DNA from: Synaphobranchus kaupii
Taxonomy: Eukaryota > Chordata > Actinopteri > Anguilliformes > Synaphobranchidae
Direction: 5' to 3'
NCBI GenBank assembly: GCA_029718625.1
Contig: CM056396.1
Span: 25,317,666-25,381,665 of the forward strand
DNA length: 64,000 bases
Notes under the pieces: generated by a model
The model's database searches: none
Told to the model about the DNA's origin: nothing
The model's input: the letters and a program-made list of their open reading frames with translations, nothing else
Part shown: positions 33,852-45,074 of the stretch, piece by piece
Numbering within the stretch: position 1 is the first letter of the stretch
Layout: every line of letters begins with the position of its first letter
Made by a program: the position numbers and the translations under genes

Positions 33852-36800
33852 TCAGCGGCTGATGGCGCAGAACTCATAGAGTTTGGGCGAGTTGGTGACC
33901 CCTGGGTTGGGAGAAAGGTCCAAATCCTGAGGCTGGACCCCTGGAGGGGGTTGGAAGGTGAACCTCTGCAGGAAGATGGTGAAGAACAGAAAGAGCTCCA
34001 TCTTGGCCAGGCTCTCCCCAACGCATACTCTGCGCCCTGTGGGAGAGAAACGGTGAAATGGGACTTGTTGTGGGACCCACAGGAAGTCGCGGCGTGCGGT
34101 TGTTAGACTGAGAGCACTGACCTGCCGAGAAGGGCATGAAAGCGTCTCTCTTAACGAACTGGCCCTCTGCGTCCAGGAAGTGACCCGGGTTGAACTCGTG
34201 TGGCGTCTGCCACTGCGTCTTGTCAAACAGCACGGAGGTGAGCAAGGGAATGACTGGGGTGCCCTAGAGAGGAAAGGAGTTGGAATGTTAGCTAGTACTG
34301 CCATGGCAACACAGCACCAATGACCTCATCCTCCACTGTGGCCAATGACAAGTGATAAAATACTCATGCAAATCTGTTGTCAAAAGATTCCTGGATCAAA
34401 GTCATGTCCACTGCCCCTGCTGTTTTATCAACCAGAACTGCTCAGTGTGCTGTCAAATAAGTTAATGGAATCAGATAAATGCAATGTGTTTTCATTTAAA
34501 AGTAAATGAAGGAAAAAGCCAGTTATGCAGGTTGAGATAAAGTCAACATTTTTTCCCCCTCTATTTTCAGTTTTTTTTCTCCCCCCTTCATTTAGGGGTC
34601 GATTTACTAAGATCCCAAATAAGGAGTGTTATTTTGCGGCTGCAGCCAAAGTATTTTACATTACATTACATTCATTTAGCAGACGCTTTTATCCAAAGCG
34701 ACGTACAGTAAGTGCGTACAGAGACATCATCAAGATCATTACAGAACAGACAAGGCAAAGCACATCCTTCGCATAATGTAGCAGCTATCCCTAGCAATGA
34801 ACGTCGACTGTAGTTCACAGTAAACTGTGGGCAAATCAGCAATACTACACTTCTATTCCAAATACTATTATAAACTATAATAAACAGACAGGAAAACACA
34901 GGTAACAGGGAACTGATATTCCTAGGTGAGGATATCAGTCAAGGTGGAGTCTGAAGAGGTGTGTCTTCAGGCCTCGACGGAATGCAGGCAGGGTTGGAGT
35001 AGAACGTAGGGGAATGGGAAGTTCATTCCACCACTGAGGAGCTAATGTGGAAAAACTCCGCAGTCGGGACAAGCGAGAGCCTTTGACACGGAGGGGGGGA
35101 AGTCGCCCTGCTGTAGAAGAGCGAAGTGGTCGAGCAGGAACATAGTTCTGGATTAAGTCCTGCAGGTAGGCGGGGCCTGTCCTATTAGCTTCAGTGTAGG
35201 CCAGGGTCAGAACTTTGAACCTGATCCTGGCTGCAACTGGCAGCCAGTGGAGAGACCTCAGCAGGGGGGTTACATGGGAAAAATCATCTGAGGTGATCAA
35301 CTAACGAGGTGTAAAGAGGATTGCGCATGCCAAAATTGAAAGATACATTCATTTGATTTCTCATTTTTGTGGGATAGCCTGAATGAATATTCAAAATTGG
35401 GCGTCCCTACGTTATTTCCCGAAATTTTACACTTTGCGAGTGATCAACTAAGAGTCATTATGCAAATTACTCCAGCTGCAAACAGCCATATTTATATGAG
35501 AGATGTTGCGTGTTTGGAATGGTTATACTGTAGAAAACGGTGAAAAGCCTGTCAGCAACATTCCTGTTTTTATGGTATTTTTTACAGTGTACGTATAGGC
35601 TGTTACACTGAACAAGCTGGTGGTTTATTAGGAACTGTTTCATTGGATGTCTCTCTAGTGAATCACTTTGCATGTGCTAAAGTAATCTATTTGCATGACC
35701 ACCTCCCACTATTTCGGGAAATAACGTAGGGACGCCCAATTTTGAATATTCATTCAGGCTATCCCACAAAAATGAGAAATCAAATGAACGTATCTTTCAA
35801 TTTTGGCATGCGCAATCCTCTTTACACCTCGTTAGTTGATCACCTCAGATGATTTTTTGCGGGTGGTAACAGTTTTACACGTGTTTTTGTTCACGCAAAC
35901 CTTTAGTAAATCGACCCCTTAGTGTTTTGGCACCATTTTGACATGGAGGCGGAGTCAGAGGAGGGAGGCGTGTCTTTTGTCACTTTACTGGGGACTCAGC
36001 CTGGGATTAAGAAGGCAGTCATTAACACCAGCCCAAGTAAAATGAGTTACTGCTGCACCTCTGCCTGCCTGTTAATGATTAACCTGCTAAGTCAGTCCAC
36101 TCTGTGTTAGTTACAATATCTGTGTCAAGTATATTTAGTAACGGTAATTATGTAGCTGGTATGGATTCAACTACACACTCAAGCAATGCAAATATAGGTG
36201 AGAAAAACACTACACTTTGTTCCGTTGTAGCCAACTAGGTGACCTTAAATAAATAATTAACTAAGCAATTTCTTGAAGGCAAAGGCAATGATACTTGGTT
36301 AAAATGTAGAGGTGTTTATAAATTATCTGCCAGGTGGCGCATGCAGAGATGGACTTGGTGTGAATTCTGAACTGACCTTTGGGATGTGGTAGCCCCTGAA
36401 AGTGGTGTCCACTTTAGTCTCATGGAGCAGGTTAGCTGGAACTATGTTCCCAAAGCGCTGGATCTCGTGCACCACGGCGTCTACGTACGGCATGCGCTTA
36501 CGGTCATCCGCTCTCGGGGGGCGCTCTCTACCGACCACATTCTCGATCTCAGCCTGTACCTTCTCTGTTAGGGAGAAGAAGAGTGGGGAGAGAATGATAG
36601 CCACAAACCATTAAAGGAAGTACAAACCCCAAAAAAGATTCCAAAAAAGTTGGGACAGTATGTAAAATGCACATAAAAGCAGAAAGCAGTGATTTTTAAA
36701 TTCTCTTTTACATATATTTAATTGAAAAGAACAGTACAAATAGATATTTAATGTTTTACCTTATCAACTTTATTGATTTTTGTAAATATATGCTAATTCT

Positions 36801-39800
36801 GAATTTGATGCCTGCAACACGTCCCAAAAAATTTGGGATAGGGGCAAAGAAACGACTGGGAAGTTCAAAAAACACCTGTTTGGAACATTCCACAGGTAAA
36901 CAGGTGATGCTATCATGACTGGGTATAAAACGATATCAAAAGACTCTTGATATCTTATTTTCAGGTACTCTTACAAGCGATACTATAACCATTTGAATGG
37001 ATCTCTATGGGAATTGGGGGGTGGGACTAGATTAAGCTGTAAATTACCCTGGAATAGTATGGAACCCATGGTTGGCTAAATGGCTATAAGTCATCAAGGG
37101 TCTGAGGTATCAAACGAGCCTCAAACCATCACTCTGCTGCCAGATATGCAGTAGATATGGATGGATCACTTTAACGGTTGTTTCTCCAGACTCATTTTCC
37201 TATTGAACTCTATGGAAAAATAAGTCAGGAGAAAGAACCCTTCAAATGCAGGGAGGTTATAGTATTGCTTGTAAGAGTACCTGAAAATAAGATATCAACA
37301 GTCTTTAGATATCCTTTTATACCCAATCATCATAGCATCACGTGTTTACCTGTGGAATGTTCCAAACAACTGTCATAGGTTTCATACAGGTATGGACCAC
37401 TATTACAGTAAACATACGATCAGACTGAAGTGCAAACAGGTAAAACAAACCTTGTACATTTTGCACTCATCAACTTCAACCCGTTTCAATGGGAAGGATG
37501 GCTCTGTGCTGATCTGCATAGATGCTATTTTACAGAGGTGGTGGTCATGTTCAAATGGAAAATTGTTTATTGCTTTAGACCCTTGCCACCATAAGGGTCA
37601 AAGAAGCTAGAAGCTAGTCTGACACAAATAGGTTGAGTGAAAGGGTGGTTATTCGTAAGGCAGTGCTGGGCATTTGTCTTTGATTCCTCACAGCTGGAGT
37701 GAGTGAATCTAGAGATCCGTCACCTGCAACCCGCATCACCTTCGCAAAATCACATTGGCTGTAAGCATCTGCTTAAACTGTAAGATGTACAAATGTGCCC
37801 TGCTGTTGTAGAAATCCACTCCGTTCTCAAGGATAAACCCCAGGGACCCAGCCCAAAGTTGCAGTGGAGAGCCTGGTATGGACACACACTTCAGCTGGGG
37901 ACCCATTGGGGTCTGTGGTCGGGTGTCGGGAGTCGGGACCCACCCTGAATATGGGGGTACTTCATCATGAACAGGAGACCCCAGCGGAGGGTGGTGGACG
38001 TGGTCTCCGTTCCTGCACCGAACAGGTTCCCTATACTGAACACCATGTTCTGGTCGTCAAAGAAAGTGTTTGGGTTATCTTGCTCCTGTAGGGAAAGGGA
38101 AGGGGAGACTGTAGCTGTCAGCACTGTAAATGTGCTTGCTCCTGTAGGGACAGGGAAGGGGAGACTGTAGCTGTCAGCACTGTAAATGTGCTTGCTCCTG
38201 TAGGGACAGGGAAGGGGAGACTGTAGCTGTCAGCACTGTAAATGTGCTTCATTTAATTCACGTTGCCAACAAAGAAGCCGCCTGACAAAGAAACTGGCCA
38301 AACGGACACCTTAGAGCAGGGACATTCAAATCTGGCCTTCCAGGCCGGTAGTATTGCTGGTTTTCCATTCTACCCCATAGTTAATTGATTGATTAATGCC
38401 ACTGACTGGCCAGAGTTTTAACTCACCTGGGGTCCCATGATTAAATCAGTCCCGATTAGAGGGGAAGAATGAAAACCAGCAGTACTACTAGCCTGGAGGG
38501 GCAGATTTGAGTGTACCTGCCTTACAGTTTGGTTCATGACTGACTAACACTAAGCATTAGGGGCTGAGGGTTCAACCCTACATTAAGTGGTACATAAACG
38601 GTTGTAAACTTTTGAAATGGCCTGCAGTCACTGATGCCCTGTTGCCATGACACTGGCCAGTCCTTAAGTAGCGCTGGCCTTTTCTGTGACGCTTGCACAG
38701 GATATTGACGTTGAATGACTGCAATTTTCAAACGCCTCTTGGCATCTTTACTTCATGACTACTGGTGATAATTGTATGACACCCAACATCTTCATTTTAT
38801 GCAGCACCAAATTCCACACTTGAATCTTTCTCCGGGCGGTAAGTGCATCCGTGTTTGCAGTTCAGCCTTAGTGAATCTTCCCTTCCGTGTCCCATGAATC
38901 ACCTGCAACACAAGTAGGCCCCAGGAGTCTGACAACTGGTCAAGCCCGATTAATACCTCTGCTTGTGTTTCAGCACGCAAGTGATGTAGGTGCAAAATAT
39001 GTTAAATCTACTGTGCTGGGAAGTGTGTTCACAGAGTGCTGGCAGTCAGGCCTCGCTCTGACCTCATTTTGCCTGACGATGAAGCGGTCAATGAAGCTCC
39101 TCACATCGTTGCTGTCATGCTCCGCTTTGCGCTGCTGGTACACTTTTGTGAAGTAAGACCTGGCCTCATTACCGTTCTTCATAGCCTTATGATGATCACC
39201 CACCAGGAACATTGGTATAGGGAATGCATTATATAGCTGAGAGCAGAGAGACAGGGATTCAGAGACAGTATTGACCAATGTATGAACAGATAAATTAAAG
39301 AAAATGGCAGAAGGTATAACCACAATGAATAATGAACCTGGGCCTATATTCATAAAGTCTCAGAGTCGGAATGCTGATCTCAGATCGGGTTGCTTAACAA
39401 AATTCGAAGCCCCTGTTATTCAAATCACGGTCCTCGGGGTTCGAGATCTGTTGGTTTTCCACCCTCCCTTTACCTTGGAGTCAGGTCTGATCACAGTCTG
39501 GCCAATCAGTAGCACTAATTGTTCAGTTAATTACCTGGGAGAAGGAAAACCAGGGCTGGATTTGAGATTTGAATATCCATGTACTAAACCAGTGGTCCCC
39601 AACACTGTTCCTTGAGATCTACTGTCCTGGAGGTTTGTCCACTCTAACCCTAAGGAAGCACCCCTCATCCAACTGTTAGACATCTTGTTGTGCTGCTAAT
39701 TAGTAGAATCAGGTGTGCCAAATTAGGGTTGAAATGGAAACCTACAGGACGGTAGATCTCCAGGAACAGGGTCAGGGACCACTGTTCTAAGCATATCCAT

Positions 39801-42696
39801 TATGAGCTAAATGGCAAAACTGATCTCAGATCAATGCTCTGTCTCGGAGATGATTTACGAAGGAGGCACTGGCAACCATTTTAAAGCTGATTAAAGGGTG
39901 ATGATATCACCCCCGTCTGTTTCCGTCCTGAGGGGAGGCATTTCACAAAGAGGGAAATATCTAAGCAAATATTTTGAATTTGATGATGTCCGATTGGATG
40001 AGAGCCCGAGTTCCTTCAAAATACATATTTACAAAGGTTACCGGGCTAACTCCTTAATCCTGCTTTGTGAAATACCCCCTAGGAGCGAATGATCTGCCGT
40101 TAAGCATGTACCTGCGTCATAGGGCTGGAACCCAGTCGAACATTCTCACTGACCAGCTGCAGCAGACGCAGGAACTGTGGGTCGTCATACTGAAAGCGCT
40201 GACCGAACACCAGCACGCAGATAATGTTGGAAACTGCAGAGTTGATGCTTATTGTGGGGTTGAAGGGCTTGCCTTTTTGGGAGAGGAAGAAGAACGTAAC
40301 ATTGACTGCGTAAGAAGCTTGAATCTGCTGCTCGTTGAATGTCAATGCTTAGATCAACTTCATATTTGTAATTAATAATCTTGTGTTTGTGTAGTGTTGA
40401 GGATCTAGCGACATCAACCTCAGTGGTGTTTCTATTTTTTAACCTTGATGTGCCTCTAGACCACAATTGCATGCTCTAGGCTTTTATTGACAAGCCAACC
40501 AGGAACACCACAATGTGTATTTCAGTTAGATTATAGTATATTTCAAGATTTGCGTAAACAACTCCATTTAAAACAATCGAGAAGCGAGATTTACCACGTA
40601 CTCTTGATATCAATGTTTTTTTAATGAGGGAAGCAAAAATGAAAAGCAAGAATGACTTTCAAAGCCTCTTTTGTGATGTATCTAGTGCAAATAGCCTCTG
40701 GCTTTAGGCCGCATGGGTGAACCATTTCGTTAAAGAAGGTTAAAATAATAAATCGGAAAACCATTTGTGTCAAACTCAACCACTATTCAATTGATACTTG
40801 GATTTCACAAGGTCTGTCCTCATTTTTAACAGGCAGATAGAAGCCATTGCAACAAAAAAAAACTCAATATAAAAGTCAAGATTGTTCAGCTCACTGACCC
40901 TCTTATTAATCCAGGCATCTGTCAAAATCAATGCCCTTCTATACTGTTGAGTATGCTAGATGAGTACACTGGATGAGAAATTTATGAAGTGTGCGTAATG
41001 TTCTCTAAATGTAGGGTACTTTAAATCGCCGGTTTATATACTTATTTCCTGGTCTTCGCTGATAATAGTATTGAGTATTTTTTTCATACTGCATGTCACT
41101 AAACAGTATGCAGTAAGCAGTACACAGTATTCTACTACACAGGACACAGTAGGTTTTACCAAGAAGATTTGTCCTGGTGTAAGTACTTTTATTTTAGAGT
41201 GATGAAGGTTTACCCTGGTGTAAAGACTTTTATTCTGGTTTGAGGAAGCTTTACCGTGGTGCAAATACTTTTATTCTGGTTTGAGGGAGGTTTACCCTGG
41301 TGTAAAGACTTTTATTCTGGTTTGAGGGAGGTTTACCCTGGTGTAAAGACTTTTATTCTGGTTTGAGGAAGCTTTACCGTGGTGCAAATACTTTTATTCT
41401 GGTTTGAGGGAGGTTTACCCTGGTGTAAAGACTTTTATTCTGGTTTGAGGGAGGTTTACCCTGGTGTAAAGACTTTTATTCTGGTTTGAGGGAGGTTTAC
41501 TCTGGTGTAAAGACTTTTACTCTGGTTTGAGGGAGGTTTACCCTGGTGTAAAGACTTTTATTCTGGTTTGAGGGAGGTTTACTCTGGTGTAAAGACTTTT
41601 ACTCTGGTTTGAGGGAGGTTTACTCTGGTGTAAAGACTTTTACTCTGGTTTGAGGGAGGTTTACTCTGGTGTAAAGACTTTTACTCTGGTTTGAGGGAGG
41701 TTTACCCTGGTATTGTGCAAAGACTTCCAGCAGCTGCTGTGCCTCTTCTATGATGCGGTCCTCCATAGTACTGCGGCCCATGCCAAAGTCCCGCAGAGTG
41801 GACAGTGCGAAGCGACGCATGGTCTTCCATGACTCACCCCCAGCAAAAATGATGCCTGCGTGTGGGGACAGTGTAAGAAGGAGCTCCATATGTAGTTTAT
41901 CCTTGTGTCAGTGAACATCACTCAGTGTCAGTGGCATATTGTCAGTAGCTATGTTTCCAATAGTATGAATTTATATGATCTTAAAATGTTGATTCTAAAT
42001 GTTGTGCAACTTGCGTCATGGAAATAAGAATACAAAAAAATTTAAAAATATATATTAAAAAAATTATTTTAAGCAAATCTTAGCTGACAGTCTGGGAAAA
42101 TACAAAATAACAGGTTTAAATGTGCATGAAGACATGTTGAAAGCAAAAGGAGATTGTTAGCCGTTCGCTGGTAGAGAGGGGAAAAAAACAACTTCAATTA
42201 AACCAGGGGCTGGGAACCATATCCGAAAAGGGCCGTTGTGGGTGCAGGACTTTGATTTAGGCCAGTGCTAAAAAAATACCTGATTCAACAAATTAACTAA
42301 TCATGGTCTTCAATCAAGACCTTGATAAGTAGAATCAGGTGTCTTAGCGCTGGGCTAAAACAAAAACCTGCACCCACACCGGCCCTTTTCGGATAAGGTT
42401 CCCCACCCCTGAATTAAACAAATCAACCAGCTTCATATGAAGTTTTTAAATGAGCATTGCTCATTATGACCCTTATAAGGCATGAAGTCACTTAGTATCA
42501 CCCTTATAAAAGTGGACACTTGCTCAGTCTCACCCTTGCCATTGGAAGTGTGTTTAGTCGATGTAGTCAAGCCCCTCTCCCCAAAGTCATCTGCCTGGGT
42601 GACCAGGGCCTCCTTCACAGCTTCATATCCAGTCACGATAACGTACTTCTTCCTGCCCATGTGGAAGGTGAACACTGCTCCATACTGCTCTGCCAG
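33852..42696 (-). CDS. Cytochrome P450 family 2 (CYP2K-like), tandem paralog, exons 2-9 only
   Basis: Exons in coding order: 42696-42534, 41855-41706, 40272-40112, 39236-39063, 38085-37944, 36564-36377, 34263-34122 and 34036-33852 (TGA). Sizes equal those of gene 1, all boundaries are GT-AG, and there is no stop or frameshift. [22 protein letters not shown] and [11 protein letters not shown] are intact, so exons 2-9 look functional. Exon 1, which should supply the membrane anchor and start codon, is not found. The start of intron 1 is recognisable at 44,390-44,450 but breaks off just before the donor, and the sequence beyond is unrelated intron DNA, then the N gap and satellite. It may be a pseudogene, may use an exon in the gap, or may be mis-assembled. 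Compared with gene 1, exon 4 differs at 9 of 53 residues and exon 5 at 11 of 58, while exon 3 is identical. Confidence 0.85.
34592..35921. mobile_element. PIF/Harbinger-like element with TTA target duplication, carrying nested insertions
   Basis: TTA at 34,592-34,594 and 35,919-35,921 flanks inverted ends GGGGTCGATTTACTAA and TTAGTAAATCGACCCC. Three-base TTA duplication fits Harbinger. Inside are a LINE fragment (34,657-35,290) and two inverted arms (35,300-35,425 and 35,700-35,850) with GGGCGTCCCTACGTTATTTC and its complement. It inserted in intron 7 of P450 gene 2 only. Confidence 0.85.
34657..35300 (-). mobile_element. L2-clade LINE, 3' end (UnaL2-like)
   Basis: Minus-strand ORF 35,300-34,935 encodes a reverse transcriptase C-terminus ([29 protein letters not shown]). 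The 3' end GTCGCTTTGGATAAAAGCG then TCTGCTAAATGAATG and TGTAATG repeats has the GGATA-loop stem-loop known from eel UnaL2. The same tail ends the tRNA-SINEs at 12.3 and 23.1 kb. Confidence 0.85.
36617..37380. mobile_element. Palindromic DNA element (AAAAAAGTTGGGACAG family) with a nested palindromic core
   Basis: The left end resembles the repeat at 43,033 (TTCCAAAAAAGTTGGGACAG). Outer arms GAACATTCCACAGGTAAAC (36,882) and GTTTACCTGTGGAATGTTC (~37,348) are inverted. Between them, 36,938-37,306 is the same palindromic core as 27,729-28,278, here missing ~200 bp of one arm. Confidence 0.8.
38082..38249 (-). repeat. 56-bp minisatellite at the CYP2 exon 6 acceptor (gene 2)
   Basis: Exactly three 56-bp units versus fourteen in gene 1. 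The real acceptor is at 38,086/38,085. Confidence 0.95.
38323..38513. mobile_element. MITE, paralogous copy of 21,166-21,356
   Basis: Same ends and interior as the copy in gene 1, at the matching intron 5 position. Confidence 0.8.
39411..39582. mobile_element. MITE with inverted ends, gene 2 only
   Basis: TTATTCAAATCACGGTCCTC and inverted CTGGATTTGAGATTTGAAT ends; GTTGGTTTTCC pairs with GGAAAACC. No counterpart in gene 1. Confidence 0.65.
39590..39784. mobile_element. hAT-like MITE, gene 2 only
   Basis: Ends CAGTGGTCCC and GGGACCACTG, with GATCTACTGTCCTG against GGACGGTAGATC. Flanks resemble an imperfect 8-bp duplication. Gene 1 has the uninterrupted flank near 21,880. Confidence 0.75.
39931..40080. 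mobile_element. MITE, paralogous copy of 22,166-22,315
   Basis: Ends AGGGGAGGCATTTCACAAAG and GAAATACCCCCT, beside exon 4 as in gene 1. Confidence 0.8.
41166..41705 (-). repeat. 41-bp minisatellite at the CYP2 exon 3 donor (gene 2)
   Basis: Twelve regular 41-bp units plus one decayed unit at the far end, versus twenty in gene 1. The genuine donor is at 41,706/41,705. Some units share an AAGCTTTACCGTGGTGCAAATA variant that also occurs once in gene 1 (~24,107). Confidence 0.95.
42196..42419. mobile_element. hAT-like MITE with perfect 8-bp target duplication, gene 2 only
   Basis: AATTAAAC at 42,196-42,203 and 42,412-42,419 flanks a 208-bp element with ends CAGGGGCTGGGAACC and GGTTCCCCACCCCTG. 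Gene 1 lacks it at the matching place (~25,275). Confidence 0.9.
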
Positions 42697-43032
42697 CTGA
42701 AAGTAGGGAGAGGGAGAGAGAGAGAGATGGAGAGGGAGAAGAAAGAAGGAAAGGTGGAAGTTGGTGGAGAAAAATGAATGACAGAGTGAGATTGAGGTTG
42801 GGGAGGAGAGAGAGGAAGGCATTGTTATCTAACAGGCAGGAGGAGGAGGAAGAGGAGGAAGAGGAGACATCAGTGCATCAGTGCACACTGGCCAGAGATG
42901 GCGAGTTTCAGCCTCCCCTTTCGGTCGCTGTCCGAAACATTCTCCGCTAAATTTCTAATAAGTAACTCATGCAAATAATGATGCCTTTTGTGACTTGTGA
43001 TTTCTGAGCCTAAATAAAAACGCATATTACAA

Positions 43033-43380
43033 ACCTCAATTCCAAAAAAGTTGGGACAGTGTATGAAATGTGAATAAAAACAGAAAGCAATCCTTTTTGA
43101 CCTGTATTCAATTGAAAACAGTACAAAGACAAGATATTTAATGTTTTAACTAATCAACTTTATTGTTTTTTGTAAATATACGCTCATTCTAAATTTGATG
43201 CCTGAAACACGTACCAAAAATTTGGGACAGGTGCATGTTTACCACTGTGTTACCTTTCCTTTTAACAACACTCAGTAATCTTTTGGGAACTGAGGACACT
43301 AATTGTTGTAGTTTTGAAAGCAGAATTTTTTTTCCATTCTTGCTTCATATAAGACAACGGGCCAGCTAGGCTCATTATAA
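43033..43380 (+). mobile_element. AAAAAAGTTGGGACAG-family DNA repeat, one end plus internal part
   Basis: It starts with TTCCAAAAAAGTTGGGACAG and aligns with 36,617-36,850 for about 200 bp, then continues into a different internal segment. The far end is not seen. Confidence 0.7.
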
Positions 43381-43559
43381 TGATTAGGGTACCTTGTTTC
43401 CATTCTAGTTTTTAGCATATAGCCTTTAATCCCCAAACATAGAGAACTAGGACATGTCGCAATCTAGCCTGGTGGGCTAAGTTGTGATAACTGACGACCG
43501 AAATCATTCACAGAAAACCATTGAAGTTGAACCATAAGTTCAGTTGTTTGAATGGTCCC

Positions 43560-44110
43560 CTGTAACGCCCCTTTCTTCGAGGCCCCGCCTTGATGGGTAG
43601 CTTTGACAGTTTGCATTTTCAGTTCGGAGTTTTGGCCGAATTCTTGCGTGACCACACGGAAATGATAATGTAAACGGGTGCAATGCCATTGCATTTGAAT
43701 TATGTCACTCTTGTGCTGCAAAAGCATGAAAACCATATGTTAAATGGCGAATTGAATTATCATTTCTTTTTTGTCATGGATCATGTGATTACAATAAGAA
43801 ACTGCCAATACAAATGTGGTTTTTCATTTAAATTATGGCAAGGTTGTATTGTACCGGGCGAGACAAATTAAATGTGAAATGGATTTGCATTCAAATTTTC
43901 AAATCGTCAGATAAAGTGCGTACATTAACTTGCAAATGAAAACGCAGTGGTCTTTTGCATTTTCATTTGAATTATGTCATGGTTTTTGCGCACATGAAAT
44001 GTAAACGAAATGCAATCGCCGATTAGCATTTTCATTTGAAATTTGGCACGGATATGCTTCCATACATAACAATATCGGCCGTGCCTTGTCAAATATTCCC
44101 CACTGGCTGC
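43560..44110. repeat. Unclassified AT-rich repeat with recurring GCATTTTCATTTGAATTATG motif
   Basis: The motif or close forms recur near 43,610, 43,690, 43,825, 43,960 and 44,030, giving a loosely periodic, self-similar region. I do not recognise the family. Confidence 0.4.
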
Positions 44111-44384
44111 ATACAGGCGTCCGGGCTGAGCTAGGCTTGCCTAGTCTTGTTTAATCTCAGTTTGTTGTATTTGTTTGCTGGAGTCAAGAGGTCTGTCTAT
44201 AAAAGTGAAATGTGTGTGCGGTGGTTTACTTGCATACCTGCACTAGGCCTGTTCTGAAGCAGCGCACCCGTGTTTTAAACGTCATTACTTTGTAATGATC
44301 TGTAATATACCATCTACTGATTGACCTTTGTGCCTCTGGTTTCTGTGGCTTTTACTGAACTCTCAGTTCTGACAAAGGCAAGCA

Positions 44385-44574
44385 AAACCTCAGCCCTGGT
44401 TCAGCTTCCCCAATGCTGATACATACCACAAAGATTTCCATTGTCCCAGTCACTGGGTGCATCCCAATACTCGAAAAAAAAAATGCACCCTCCTCTCCTC
44501 CGTGCCACGGAAACGGATCTTTGTGTTTTAATTTAATGTTGCTGATTACATCTCAAGTACGTATTATTGGTTAC
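44385..44574. other. Rearranged intron 1 junction of P450 gene 2
   Basis: 44,385-44,450 aligns with 30,460-30,530 (first bases of intron 1 in gene 1, CTTCCCCAATGCTGAT and TTGTCCCAG). At 44,451, ten bases before the expected donor, it switches to sequence like 26,655-26,790 (ATCCCAATACTC, CTCCGTGCC), then enters the gap. Confidence 0.75.
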
Positions 44575-45074
44575 NNNNNNNNNNNNNNNNNNNNNNNNNN
44601 NNNNNNNNNNNNNNNNNNNNNNNNNNNNNNNNNNNNNNNNNNNNNNNNNNNNNNNNNNNNNNNNNNNNNNNNNNNNNNNNNNNNNNNNNNNNNNNNNNNN
44701 NNNNNNNNNNNNNNNNNNNNNNNNNNNNNNNNNNNNNNNNNNNNNNNNNNNNNNNNNNNNNNNNNNNNNNNNNNNNNNNNNNNNNNNNNNNNNNNNNNNN
44801 NNNNNNNNNNNNNNNNNNNNNNNNNNNNNNNNNNNNNNNNNNNNNNNNNNNNNNNNNNNNNNNNNNNNNNNNNNNNNNNNNNNNNNNNNNNNNNNNNNNN
44901 NNNNNNNNNNNNNNNNNNNNNNNNNNNNNNNNNNNNNNNNNNNNNNNNNNNNNNNNNNNNNNNNNNNNNNNNNNNNNNNNNNNNNNNNNNNNNNNNNNNN
45001 NNNNNNNNNNNNNNNNNNNNNNNNNNNNNNNNNNNNNNNNNNNNNNNNNNNNNNNNNNNNNNNNNNNNNNNNNN
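44575..45074. other. Assembly gap, 500 N
   Basis: Exactly 500 N, the usual placeholder for a gap of unknown size. Any ORF across it is meaningless. Confidence 0.99.
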
